Source: Clostridium sp. CS001 (lineage in GTDB: Bacteria; Bacillota; Clostridia; Clostridiales; Clostridiaceae). From it: DNA of 64,000 nt. The DNA lies in NCBI RefSeq assembly GCF_020443565.1, contig NZ_JAIZZN010000019.1:1-64000 (forward strand), written 5' to 3'. Position 1 is the stretch's first letter, and every line of letters begins with the position of its first letter. The position numbers and the translations under genes were made by a program. Positions 30,195 through 38,738 of the stretch are shown here, in pieces. The notes beneath the pieces are model-generated. The model was not told the DNA's origin. It did no database searches and worked only from the letters and a program-made list of their open reading frames with translations.

Positions 30195-32090
30195 AAGAGA
30201 TTATTCGTTAATCAAGATTTAGATCCAGTTACAAATGATATGTTACCAATAGATACACAGGTGGATGTCTTATATGAACTAATGAGGAATGTAATAGATG
30301 AGCGTAGCTTTAAAGCTAAAACTGTAAAGTTTAAGCTTCAAAAATACATTAAAAGCGATGATGTGTATAAAAGATTATACGCTTTAAACAAAATAATTAG
30401 TAATGGTCAGGGCATAGAGATGGTGCCAACTCCTAAAAACGTGCATGAGGTGATAGATAGTACCAATGACTGGTTGACGGAGGAAGTAGCTAAGAGGTAT
30501 ATACAAAATAAGATTGAAGCTGAAGTAGAGCAAAATCTAATGGAAAAGCAAGATAAGTATATTGATGAAATAAAGCTTGGCATAATTAAGAAACAAAAAG
30601 GACCTGAAAATGCTAAGACACTTAAAAAATATGATGAGTTAGAGCTACTTGATAAGAAGAAACTCACTAAGAATATTCAGGCTATGTTAAGACCAGATAG
30701 CTTTAATGAAATAGTTGGTCAAGAAAGAGCTATAAAATCTTTATTGGCAAAAATGGCTTCACCATATCCTCAACATATAATTCTTTATGGGCCACCGGGA
30801 GTTGGTAAAACTACGGCAGCAAGACTAGCTCTTGAGGAAGCTAAAAAGTTAAGTTACACTATCTATGAAAAGGATGCTAAGTTTGTAGAAGTGGATGGAA
30901 CAACACTAAGATGGGACCCAAGAGAAATAACAAATCCTCTTCTAGGATCTGTGCATGACCCAATATATCAGGGGAGTAAAAGAGATTTAGCTGAAATTGG
31001 AATTCCTGAACCTAAACCTGGTCTTGTTACTGAGGCTCACGGGGGGGTACTATTCATTGATGAAATAGGTGAACTTGACAATATTCTTCAAAATAAATTA
31101 CTTAAAGTATTAGAAGATAAGAGAGTTGAGTTTTCATCGTCTTATTATGATCCTGAAGATGAGAACACACCTAAATATATAAAATATTTATTTGATAACG
31201 GTGCTCCGGCAGACTTTGTTTTAATAGGAGCTACAACAAGAGAACCATCAGAGATAAGCCCTGCATTAAGATCAAGATGTACTGAGGTTTATTTTGAGCC
31301 ATTAACTGCTAAGGATATTGAAAACATAGTAGTTAACGCTGCAAATAAATTGAAAGTTGAAGTGGCACCTGGAGTTGCAGAAACTATTAGTAGATATACT
31401 ATTGAAGGAAGAAAAGCTGTAAATATATTAGCGGATGCCTATGGATATGTACTGCATAATAGAGAGTCAATGAAAGATTCTGAGATTAAGATTGAACTTA
31501 AGGACTTGTTGGATGTTATATCAATTAGTAGATTAACTCCTTATGAAGAATTAGATAAAGAAGTTAAATTTGAAGTTGGCCACATATATGGACTTGGAGT
31601 ATCAGGATATATAGGGTCAACGATAGAAATAGAAACATCAGTATTTGAAGCTCATAAAAAAGGTACAGGCCAGGTTAGATTTAATGATACTGCCGGAAGT
31701 ATGGCTAAGGACTCAGTATTTAATGCTGCCTCTGTAATAAGAAAAATAACAAATAAAGATATTAAAGACTATGATGTACATGTAAATATAGTAGGCGGAG
31801 GTAAAATTGATGGACCTTCTGCAGGAGCAGCTATAACTATGTGTATAATTAGTTCACTTTTAGACAAACCTTTAAGACAGGATGTTGCTGTAACAGGGGA
31901 GATATCCCTTCGAGGTATTATAAAACCAGTAGGTGGAATATTTGAAAAGGTCTATGGTGCAAGAAGAAAAGGAATTAAGCTTGTTATACTTCCTAAGGAA
32001 AATGAAAAGGAAGTACCTATTGATCTTGTAGATATTGAAACAAAAGCAATATCTAATATTGAAGAATTAATGAAATTGGTTTTCGTATAA
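30192..32090 (+). CDS. lonC: Lon-family ATP-dependent protease LonC
   Basis: A 632-aa protein. An N-terminal helical region of ~175 residues unlike classical Lon is followed by an AAA+ domain (GPPGVGKTTAARLA near 200, Walker B GGVLFIDEIGEL near 282) and a C-terminal Lon protease domain with catalytic serine in DGPSAGAAI near 540. Length and place before dnaB fit the clostridial LonC family (related to sporulation LonB). The only usable start is TTG 30192: an in-frame stop lies 15 bases upstream. Confidence 0.87.
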   Translation: MKRLFVNQDLDPVTNDMLPIDTQVDVLYELMRNVIDERSFKAKTVKFKLQKYIKSDDVYKRLYALNKIISNGQGIEMVPTPKNVHEVIDSTNDWLTEEVAKRYIQNKIEAEVEQNLMEKQDKYIDEIKLGIIKKQKGPENAKTLKKYDELELLDKKKLTKNIQAMLRPDSFNEIVGQERAIKSLLAKMASPYPQHIILYGPPGVGKTTAARLALEEAKKLSYTIYEKDAKFVEVDGTTLRWDPREITNPLLGSVHDPIYQGSKRDLAEIGIPEPKPGLVTEAHGGVLFIDEIGELDNILQNKLLKVLEDKRVEFSSSYYDPEDENTPKYIKYLFDNGAPADFVLIGATTREPSEISPALRSRCTEVYFEPLTAKDIENIVVNAANKLKVEVAPGVAETISRYTIEGRKAVNILADAYGYVLHNRESMKDSEIKIELKDLLDVISISRLTPYEELDKEVKFEVGHIYGLGVSGYIGSTIEIETSVFEAHKKGTGQVRFNDTAGSMAKDSVFNAASVIRKITNKDIKDYDVHVNIVGGGKIDGPSAGAAITMCIISSLLDKPLRQDVAVTGEISLRGIIKPVGGIFEKVYGARRKGIKLVILPKENEKEVPIDLVDIETKAISNIEELMKLVFV

Positions 32091-32108
32091 AACACAATTA
32101 ACTATAAT

Positions 32109-32154
32109 TGCCCTGTTAAATTATCAGCTTTGGTGCTGAACTTTTAGCAGGGCA
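32109..32154 (+). ncRNA. Two-tier stem-loop in the dnaB leader
   Basis: TGCCCTGTTAAA (32109-32120) pairs with 32143-32154 (one G-U pair) and encloses a second stem TCAGC/GCTGA (32124-32128 and 32135-32139). There is no T run after it, so it is not an ordinary terminator. It could be a regulatory or stabilising leader structure. Confidence 0.5.
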
Positions 32155-32182
32155 TAAAACATTACATTAGGAGAGATAAAAC

Positions 32183-33514
32183 ATGGAGACACCTCTTAGG
32201 AGCTTACCTTATAACTTAGAAGCAGAGCAATCAGTAATTGGATCAATGCTTATAGATAAAACTGCCATATCGAGAGCTGTGGAGGTTTTAAAAAGCGACG
32301 ACTTTTACAGGGATTCTCATAAAGTTATATTTAACGCTATTTTTGATTTATATCAAAAGGACACACCTATTGATATGATTACTTTATTAGAACATTTAAG
32401 ATCTGCTGAAAAGTTAGATGCTTCAGGGGGAGTTACCTATATCTCAGAGATTAGTAACTCAATACCTTCTACTGCTAATTTAAGTTCCTACATAAAAATT
32501 GTAGAGGATAAATCAATCCTAAGAAAGCTCATTAGAGCGTCTACTGAAATCATGGAGAATTGTTATAGTAAACAAGACGATGTAGAAGCAGTAATGGATC
32601 TCGCAGAGCAAAAAGTCTTTAATATAGCAGAAAGAAAAAACTCCAGTGAATTTGAAGCAATGAATACAGTACTAGAGAGAGGCTTTCTTGAAATAGAAAG
32701 AATCTTTAATAACAAAGGTGAGACAACTGGTGTCTCTAGTGGATTCCCAGAGCTCGACGCTATGACCTCGGGATTTCAAAAGGGAGATATGATTCTTATT
32801 GCTGCAAGGCCTTCTATGGGTAAAACTACCTTCGCACTTAACTTAGCTGAGTATGCAGCTTTGCGTGGAGGTAAAAATGTAGCGATATTTTCCCTTGAGA
32901 TGTCTAAGGAGCAACTTGCTTACAAATTGCTTTGCTCTGAGGCAAATGTTGATATGACAAAGCTTAGAAATGGTAATTTAGAAGATAAGGATTGGGAGAA
33001 TATAGCCAAGGCCTCAGGACCTCTAGCTGCTGCTAAGATATTTATAGATGATACGGCAGGAACGTCTGTTATGGATATGCGTTCGAAATGTAGAAAGCTA
33101 AAAATGGAACATGGTATAGACATGATAGTTATAGATTACCTACAACTTATGTCTGGTAGTAATCCAGAAAATAGACAACAAGAGGTATCAGAGATATCAA
33201 GATCTATTAAAGCCCTCGCGAAAGAGATGCAATGCCCAGTTATAGCATTATCACAGCTGTCACGTGCCCCAGAGCAAAGAGCTGACCATAGACCAATGCT
33301 ATCTGACCTTAGAGAGTCAGGCTCTATTGAGCAGGATGCTGACGTTGTTATGTTCTTATATAGGGATGAGTACTACAACAAGGAAACAGATGATAAAAAT
33401 GTAGCGGAGTGCATAATATCAAAACAAAGGAATGGTCCTGTGGGAACAGTAAAACTTGCATGGATAGGTCAATTCAGTAAGTTTGCAAGACTTGATGTAA
33501 TACATAGAGATTAA
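32183..33514 (+). CDS. dnaB: Replicative DNA helicase DnaB (DnaC)
   Basis: A 443-aa hexameric helicase. The N-terminal domain begins LPYNLEAEQSVIGSMLID; the RecA-like domain has the P-loop ARPSMGKTTFALNLAE near 210 and SQLSRAPEQRADHRP near 365. Followed by a long hairpin element, not by a simple terminator. A DnaI-type loader and a DnaD protein are encoded at 55.8-57.8 kb. Confidence 0.97.
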   Translation: METPLRSLPYNLEAEQSVIGSMLIDKTAISRAVEVLKSDDFYRDSHKVIFNAIFDLYQKDTPIDMITLLEHLRSAEKLDASGGVTYISEISNSIPSTANLSSYIKIVEDKSILRKLIRASTEIMENCYSKQDDVEAVMDLAEQKVFNIAERKNSSEFEAMNTVLERGFLEIERIFNNKGETTGVSSGFPELDAMTSGFQKGDMILIAARPSMGKTTFALNLAEYAALRGGKNVAIFSLEMSKEQLAYKLLCSEANVDMTKLRNGNLEDKDWENIAKASGPLAAAKIFIDDTAGTSVMDMRSKCRKLKMEHGIDMIVIDYLQLMSGSNPENRQQEVSEISRSIKALAKEMQCPVIALSQLSRAPEQRADHRPMLSDLRESGSIEQDADVVMFLYRDEYYNKETDDKNVAECIISKQRNGPVGTVKLAWIGQFSKFARLDVIHRD

Positions 33515-33549
33515 GCAGAGATGGGATAATGTATAGATAAGAGTAAAGA

Positions 33550-33779
33550 TTTTTCTTATAGGATGCTTTAACTAAAAGTATAGATTGCTGGAATGCTTTC
33601 ACGTCGCTAAGAAATTCTAAAGTTTATTTTATTTGCAGTTGCTAAAAAACATAAACTCGCTTCGCTCAGAAATATGTTTTTCTTTACGCATCTTCAAATA
33701 AAATAAATTTTGAATTACTAAAGCTTGTTCAAATGCATTCTGCGCAATCTATACTTTTGTTAGCATCCTATAAGAAAAA
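33550..33779 (+). repeat. Long hairpin element, family A, copy 1
   Basis: A ~230-nt near-continuous inverted repeat. TTTTTCTTATAGGATGC (33550-33566) pairs with 33763-33779, an inner arm near 33613-33634 pairs with one near 33695-33715, and an apical stem (AAAAACATA / TATGTTTTT) closes a loop with ACTCGCTTCGCTC. It starts 35 bases after the dnaB stop. A diverged copy is at 52081-52309. No coding potential was seen. Confidence 0.8.
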
Positions 33780-34235
33780 AATTATGTCTTAAAAATTATG
33801 CATATATCATGCTGGGTAATATGTATTATTGATATTGCTTATAACTTATTTATAAGTTTAAAAATATTAAAGAGTATAGGAATAGATATAGTAGCAAATA
33901 ATATATTAAAATCTGCCTTCTATCAAAAGAAATAGTATAGAGTGAGACTGCGAATTCACTTTGTACTATTTTTTATGTTCTACGTATTTACAATGTATGA
34001 AGGTAGTTGTAGTTTAATATAAACTCTTAATTTTAGATGAATCAAAATGCAATTATATGAAGAGGTTTCGAATATGACAGAGTTAAGAATTAGATATACC
34101 CTAATTCAAGCATTGTATTTTTAGATAAGGTAATTAACATTAATTTTATTTATAAAGAATCTTTTTGGAGATATTGAATACTTATAGTGGTAGTCGTTAA
34201 GAATTACGGATATAAAACTATTGGAGGGATTTATC
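33780..34235. other. Gene-free AT-rich stretch
   Basis: Nothing beyond short, unconvincing reading frames was seen between the hairpin element and the M28-like lipoprotein gene. The only structure of note is the ribosome binding site GGAGGG at 34223-34228. Confidence 0.4.
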
Positions 34236-35009
34236 ATGAGGCCCATACTAAAAATAGGTGCCATTATAGCTATTTCTTTGGCTTTTTCATCCTGTTCCTA
34301 TGGTGCAATTAATCAAGATACTAAAGAAAAAAACAAAAGTAACGAACAATTAGTTCAGGTTCAATCTCCTGTAAAAATTCCAACTATTGAAGAAACGGTT
34401 AATACTCTATGTTCAGATGAATTTGAAGGTAGATTAGTTGGCTCAAAAGGAAATGAGAAGGCTGGAGGATATATTAGCAATATTTTTGAAGATATTGGGC
34501 TAACTCCATTGTTTGAAGATAACTACTATGAGCCATATATACAAGAAGTATATAAAAAATATGGTTTAATTGATAAAGATGATAAACCAGAAAACAAAGA
34601 GGTTAATAATGTTGTAGGAGTTATAAAAGGTAAGGATAGTAAAAAAGCAGTAGTAATATCAGCTCACTTTGACCATTTAGGATATTTAGATGGAAAGATT
34701 ATTAGAGGAGCATTAGATAACGCTTCTGGAGTAGCTGCTCTAATAGAAATAGCTCATATGTTAAATGGAAAATCAAAAGAACAGAGTTTTAATATTGATT
34801 TTGCAGATGTGGAGGTCAAAGGTTTGGGTGATCATTTGAGATTTGAAGGTGCAGGTATACCAAATGTTTTTATCGTACAAGAGAACGTAACCAAATTAGT
34901 TCATAAACCTACAGATATCCCAGATACTTTAGATTACGCTCAAATAGATGAAATTGCAAATGCTATAAGTGATTTTGTAGAAACAAATGATGGTATTACT
35001 TTCAATTAA
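34236..35009 (+). pseudogene. M28 family peptidase-like lipoprotein with internal deletion
   Basis: A 257-aa protein with a lipoprotein signal (MRPILKIGAIIAISLAFSSC, lipid cysteine at 20). The first two M28 zinc motifs are intact: AHFDHLG near 147 and LDNASGVAALIEIAH near 164. The catalytic pair expected in a segment like AFNGEExGLxGS is missing: residues run from SFNIDF straight to DHLRFEGAGIPNVFI, the family's last motif. An in-frame loss of roughly 50-100 residues explains this. It is open from start to stop, so it may still be made but is unlikely to be a working peptidase. Confidence 0.75.
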
Positions 35010-35307
35010 AGTGGATAATAAATTAAGACGTAACATTCTTATCATGCATCATAAGGGTAAAATATTGTTTATCAAAACCTAAATTTGTGTTACTAAAGTG
35101 GTTATAGAAGATTAATAGGTATAATAAAGTCTAAAATTTTATTGAGTGAAAGGATAAATCATGGAATGGATTAAAATAGAAAGCGTAATTGTGAATACCT
35201 AACTATAGGATAACCTAATTAAATACTTGAGATACATATATTAAATCCCTGACACATATGATAAAATATAAATAGAATACTAAAAATAAGAAGAAAAGGG
35301 TGATTTA

Positions 35308-35634
35308 ATGTTTTGTCCTAAGTGTGGATCTCAAAATGATGATGGGTCTAATTTTTGTAAAACTTGTGGTATTAATTTATTAATTCAGCCTGGTAATACT
35401 GGGGTACAGACTATTAGTAATAAGAACTGGCTAGTTACGTTATTACTCTGCATTTTTCTTGGAGGGTTTGGAATTCATAGATTTTATGTAGGCAAAACTG
35501 GTACGGGAATTTTAATGGTTTTGACTTTTGGTGGGTTTGGAATTTGGTCATTAATTGATCTTATTATGATTGCTACAAATGTATTTACAGATATAAATGG
35601 GCTACACCTAAATAAAAATATGTATAACTATTAA
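35308..35634 (+). CDS. Zinc-ribbon TM2 domain membrane protein
   Basis: A 108-aa protein with an N-terminal zinc ribbon (MFCPKCGSQNDDGSNFCKTCG, two CxxC pairs) and a TM2 domain: two membrane segments with LGGFGIHRFYVGKTGTGILM between them. The family function is unknown. AAAAGGGTG lies before the ATG. Confidence 0.88.
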   Translation: MFCPKCGSQNDDGSNFCKTCGINLLIQPGNTGVQTISNKNWLVTLLLCIFLGGFGIHRFYVGKTGTGILMVLTFGGFGIWSLIDLIMIATNVFTDINGLHLNKNMYNY

Positions 35635-35648
35635 GCCTTTTTATGTAT

Positions 35649-35724
35649 GCTGAAATAGCTCAGTTGGTAGAGTAACGCACTCGTAACGCGTAGGTCGAGG
35701 GTTCAACCCCCTTTTTCAGCTCCA
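35649..35724 (+). tRNA. tRNA-Thr (anticodon CGT)
   Basis: A 76-nt cloverleaf with acceptor stem GCTGAAA/TTTCAGC, T loop GTTCAACCC and encoded CCA. The anticodon loop is CTCGTAA, giving CGT for threonine codon ACG. The anticodon stem has an A-C mismatch at positions 31-39 and the D stem a G-U pair, so folding is slightly weakened. Confidence 0.9.
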
Positions 35725-35742
35725 AGATAATAGGATAAAGAT

Positions 35743-35808
35743 AAAGCTGGAATTTTGGAATAAGGTGTACCTTGTAGGGAAACCTTATTTTAAACTTCAG
35801 CTTTTTTT
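35743..35808 (+). terminator. Terminator of tRNA-Thr(CGT)
   Basis: AAAGCTG / CAGCTTT (35743-35749 and 35798-35804) encloses a second stem (AATAAGGT / ACCTTATT) and is followed by a T run. Confidence 0.75.
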
Positions 35809-35876
35809 ATTATATGAGTTAAATTTGTACAAATGGAGTATAATTAATATATACTTTTATGATAAGAGGTGTATTT

Positions 35877-36278
35877 ATGAATAATTTAAAAGATATTAGA
35901 TGGAAACAGAGATTTGAGAATTTTAATAAAGCATATAAATTGATGGAGAAATATTCAAAACAACAAATAACTTCCGAACTAGAAAAAGCGGGAATAATTC
36001 AATTTTTTGAAATGACATTTGAATTAGCGTGGAAGGTATTAAAAGATTATTTAGAAGCAGAAGGATATGTTGTAAAGAGCCCAAGAGAAACCATTAAGCA
36101 AGCTTTTCAAATTGGGTTAATAGATAATGGCCATGTATGGATAGATGCATTAGCAAATAGAAATCTAACTACACATACTTATGATGAAGCATTAGCTGAT
36201 AAAATGGCGAAAGAAATATTGGAGCTATATTTTCCAGAACTTAAAAAAATGTATGGTAGATTATCAGAGGAGTTATAA
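35877..36278 (+). CDS. hepT: HEPN-type toxin of a HEPN/MNT toxin-antitoxin pair (HI0074-like)
   Basis: A 133-aa helical protein of the HI0074 nucleotidyltransferase-substrate-binding family. It contains the HEPN motif R-X4-H-X-Y exactly, as RNLTTHTY at residues 95-102. In HepT/MntA (type VII) systems the HEPN protein is an RNase toxin that the cognate MNT antitoxin silences by AMPylating the motif tyrosine. The start is ATG 35877 after AAGAGGTG. The MNT gene begins one base after the stop. Confidence 0.87.
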   Translation: MNNLKDIRWKQRFENFNKAYKLMEKYSKQQITSELEKAGIIQFFEMTFELAWKVLKDYLEAEGYVVKSPRETIKQAFQIGLIDNGHVWIDALANRNLTTHTYDEALADKMAKEILELYFPELKKMYGRLSEEL

Positions 36279-36279
36279 T

Positions 36280-36594
36280 ATGTTTGGATTGTTAAATAGA
36301 GATATTGAATATATTAAAGATGCAATATTAAAATTTGAAACTATAGAGAAGGTTATTATTTTTGGAAGTAGAGCTATGGGAAACTATAAAAAGGGATCAG
36401 ATGTTGACATGGCTATCTTTGGTAAGGATATAACAAAGGAAGTTATTTTCCAGTTAGATGATTACTTAAATGAAGTTTTGCCTTTACCATACTTTTTTGA
36501 CATACTTCATTATGAGAATATATCAAATGATAATTTAAAAAAGCATATAAATGATGAGGGTAGAATTCTATTTGAAAGAATGTCAGAAAAGTAA
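36280..36594 (+). CDS. mntA: MNT-type nucleotidyltransferase antitoxin
   Basis: A 104-aa minimal nucleotidyltransferase with the exact GSX10DXD motif (GSRAMGNYKKGSDVDMAIFG, residues 29-48). It is encoded directly after the HEPN gene. The order toxin-antitoxin and the motifs fit type VII modules. Ribosome binding site AGAGGAG lies in the end of the toxin gene, so translation is coupled. Confidence 0.87.
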   Translation: MFGLLNRDIEYIKDAILKFETIEKVIIFGSRAMGNYKKGSDVDMAIFGKDITKEVIFQLDDYLNEVLPLPYFFDILHYENISNDNLKKHINDEGRILFERMSEK

Positions 36595-36616
36595 TAATTA
36601 AAGAATAAATAATAAT

Positions 36617-36645
36617 GCTCTGGGATAATCTCAGAGCTTTATTGT
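36617..36645 (+). terminator. Terminator of the HEPN/MNT operon
   Basis: GCTCTG / CAGAGC stem (36617-36622 and 36632-36637) followed by TTTATTGTT, 23 bases after the MNT stop. Confidence 0.75.
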
Positions 36646-36670
36646 TGAATAAAGTTGCATTTGATTTCAA

Positions 36671-36712
36671 AAATTAAAAACCCTACTTAAGTGAAGGGTT
36701 TTTAATTTTAGA
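36671..36712. terminator. Second, bidirectional terminator-like hairpin
   Basis: A 14-bp perfect stem, AAATTAAAAACCCT with AGGGTTTTTAATTT (36671-36684, 36695-36708), with A and T runs in the arms. It could terminate either strand; downstream on the minus strand is only an oppC fossil. Confidence 0.7.
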
Positions 36713-36766
36713 TGGAAGTATAAACAAACAAGCTTAAATAAATAAATTTATCACCAGTAAAAACTT

Positions 36767-36949
36767 CTATGTTAGTAGGCATACCCTTATAAAGATATCT
36801 CCCCCAGATTCATCTGTTCCAAACAAATAATTAAGGGAAGGTTTAAGGTTTTTTATATAAACATTAGATCCATCATATTGATTGTGACTAAGGAGTGGGA
36901 CCAAAATAAATGTTAAGATAATATTTATTTTTTGAATCAAGAATAACAA
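36767..36949 (-). pseudogene. Fossil of an OppC-type ABC transporter permease (N-terminal part)
   Basis: A 60-codon open stretch reads as the end of the first membrane segment of a peptide ABC permease followed by its signature LFGTDESGGDIFIRV, the FGTDxxGxDIFxRV hallmark of OppC/DppC. It ends in a stop right after that motif; the transport domain that should follow is absent, and no other Opp gene is near. It is a remnant. Confidence 0.6.
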
Positions 36950-37159
36950 ATTATATATTTAATACAGATTAATATAAATATCAAAATAAGTAAATACAAA
37001 GTGGTTATATATAAGAATATTAGGCAAGATTATAATAATATTGGATGAAAAACAATAATGATGTATAATTGAAGCATATATTTAAATATAGAAATATTAA
37101 GCATGGGTAGTAGCATAATGTATTATATAATAAGATTAGTGGATATAAGGAGATAGATT

Positions 37160-38137
37160 ATGGAAATGAAGAAGATATGCGAAATAAAAAAAGGTGATAA
37201 AATTGAAGGGTTTTATTTAATAAAATCCGTAGATGTTAAGATTACAAATAATAGTAATACAAATAAATATTTAGATTTTAATTTGAGTGATGCTACAGGA
37301 GATATAAATGCAAAGCTTTGGGAAGCTAATGAAGAGTTAGAAAGAACACTTAAGCAAAGCGCCTTAGTAAAAGTTAGAGGCACTGTAAATGAGTGGAGAG
37401 GAAAACTTCAATTAAAAATTGAAATGATAAGGCTAGCGGATGAAAGTGATGAAGTTAGTATTTGTGATTTCGTTGCAGTGGCTCCATATTCACCAGAAGA
37501 GATGTATGATGATATTTTAAATTATTTATCTAAGATTGAAAATATAGATATTCAAAATATAGTTACCAATATCTTAAGTAATAATGAGGAAAAGTTAATG
37601 CATTATCCTGCTGCTAAGTCTAACCATCATGCTATAAGATCAGGGTTATTGTACCATACTACCACCATGCTAAAGGCGGGAGAAAAATTAAGCGAGATTT
37701 ATACTTTTTTAAATAAGGATTTGCTATATGCAGGTATTATACTTCACGATATTGCTAAGATATATGAAATGGATGCTAGTGACCTCGGAATTGTAAGTGA
37801 GTATACAGTTGAAGGTCAACTGCTGGGACATATAGTTCAAGGAATTAAAATGATAGAAACGGCAAGTATAGAGGTCAAAGCAGACAAGGAAATATCAATA
37901 TTATTACAACATATGGTGCTTTCTCATCACTATGAAGCTGAGTACGGAAGTCCTAAAAAGCCTATGATACCAGAAGCAGAAATGCTACATCATTTAGATG
38001 TGATTGATGCAAGAATGTATGATATGAATAAGGCATTAGGGGATACTGGGGAAGGTAAATTCTCAGAAAGAATATGGTCACTAGACAATGTAAGTGTTTA
38101 TAAGAGCTTTATAAATAAGCAAGCAAAAAATCTTTAA
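37160..38137 (+). CDS. yhaM: 3'-5' exoribonuclease YhaM family protein
   Basis: A 325-aa protein with an N-terminal OB-fold (DFNLSDATGDINAKLWEANEE ... in residues 35-95) and a C-terminal HD domain: NHHAIRSGLLYHTTTM near 155, HDIAK near 196 and HHYEAEYGSP near 258. YhaM of B. subtilis degrades RNA and DNA from the 3' end. AAGGAG lies before the ATG. It forms an operon with the DUF3006 gene. Confidence 0.93.
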   Translation: MEMKKICEIKKGDKIEGFYLIKSVDVKITNNSNTNKYLDFNLSDATGDINAKLWEANEELERTLKQSALVKVRGTVNEWRGKLQLKIEMIRLADESDEVSICDFVAVAPYSPEEMYDDILNYLSKIENIDIQNIVTNILSNNEEKLMHYPAAKSNHHAIRSGLLYHTTTMLKAGEKLSEIYTFLNKDLLYAGIILHDIAKIYEMDASDLGIVSEYTVEGQLLGHIVQGIKMIETASIEVKADKEISILLQHMVLSHHYEAEYGSPKKPMIPEAEMLHHLDVIDARMYDMNKALGDTGEGKFSERIWSLDNVSVYKSFINKQAKNL

Positions 38138-38152
38138 GTAAGGGTGGGGCAA

Positions 38153-38365
38153 ATGAAAGGTATAATAGATAGATTTGAAGGAAAGTATGCAGTGGTAGAA
38201 GTTGAAGGCGGAAGAATGATTGATGTAGATAAATCACAATTACCCCTTGGAGTAAAAGAGGGAATGGTTATACAAATAGCTGAAAGTATTACTATTGATA
38301 TAGAAGAAACTAAAAAGAGAAAAAGGGAAATAGAAGAACTGACAAAGGATCTATGGGAAGAATAA
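38153..38365 (+). CDS. DUF3006 family protein
   Basis: A 70-aa protein of the DUF3006 family: MKGIIDRFEGKYAVVEVEGG at the N-terminus (a small beta barrel) and a charged C-terminal helix. Function unknown. ATG 38153 follows AGGGTGGGG; it lies 15 bases after yhaM. Confidence 0.88.
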   Translation: MKGIIDRFEGKYAVVEVEGGRMIDVDKSQLPLGVKEGMVIQIAESITIDIEETKKRKREIEELTKDLWEE

Positions 38366-38380
38366 AGGACACTTTTAAAG

Positions 38381-38420
38381 GATACACTTACTTAGTAACA
38401 TCAAGTAAGTGTATCTTTTA
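38381..38420 (+). terminator. Terminator of yhaM-DUF3006
   Basis: A 13-bp perfect stem GATACACTTACTT with its complement (38381-38393 and 38403-38415), followed by TTTTATTATA. Confidence 0.92.
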
Positions 38421-38511
38421 TTATATAGAAAGTATCTTGCGGAAGTGTATGCTGATAACATCTATACACTAGAGGTTGTCACTTTTGCCACTTGCCACGT
38501 GGGTGGCACTA
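38417..38511 (+). repeat. Intergenic repeat, family C, copy 1
   Basis: Bases 38454-38511 match 54564-54621 at 55 of 58 positions. The core forms TGCCAC-(loop)-GTGGCA around TTGCCACGTGG. The preceding TTTATTATATAGA also matches. It begins right after the DUF3006 terminator, as copy 2 begins right after a tRNA terminator. The rest of the gap to 38738 shows no gene. Confidence 0.8.
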
Positions 38512-38738
38512 CACACGAACTATTACATGATGGAGATTATTAATATTCGTATTTTGTATTGACTGGCTTGTAAGGGTCTGATATTATTAAGTAGGTAGAT
38601 TAATATTTATAATTAATATCTGCTAAAAGAGATGAAAATGAAATAGCAAGTAGCTATTGTTATTTACCAAAGAGGAATACGCAAGAGGTAACACTTATTA
38701 AGTGTTATCTGTTAAAGAGGAATACAGGAGGGTATATA

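Noticed and set aside
34074-34124. 16-codon frame reading MTELRIRYTLIQALYF, resembling the start of an MFS transporter
   Set aside because: It is too short and the match is by impression only; no further transporter sequence follows in any frame.
35161-35202. 13-codon frame with a GAAAGGA site after the M28 gene
   Set aside because: No recognisable product and too short to support without expression data.
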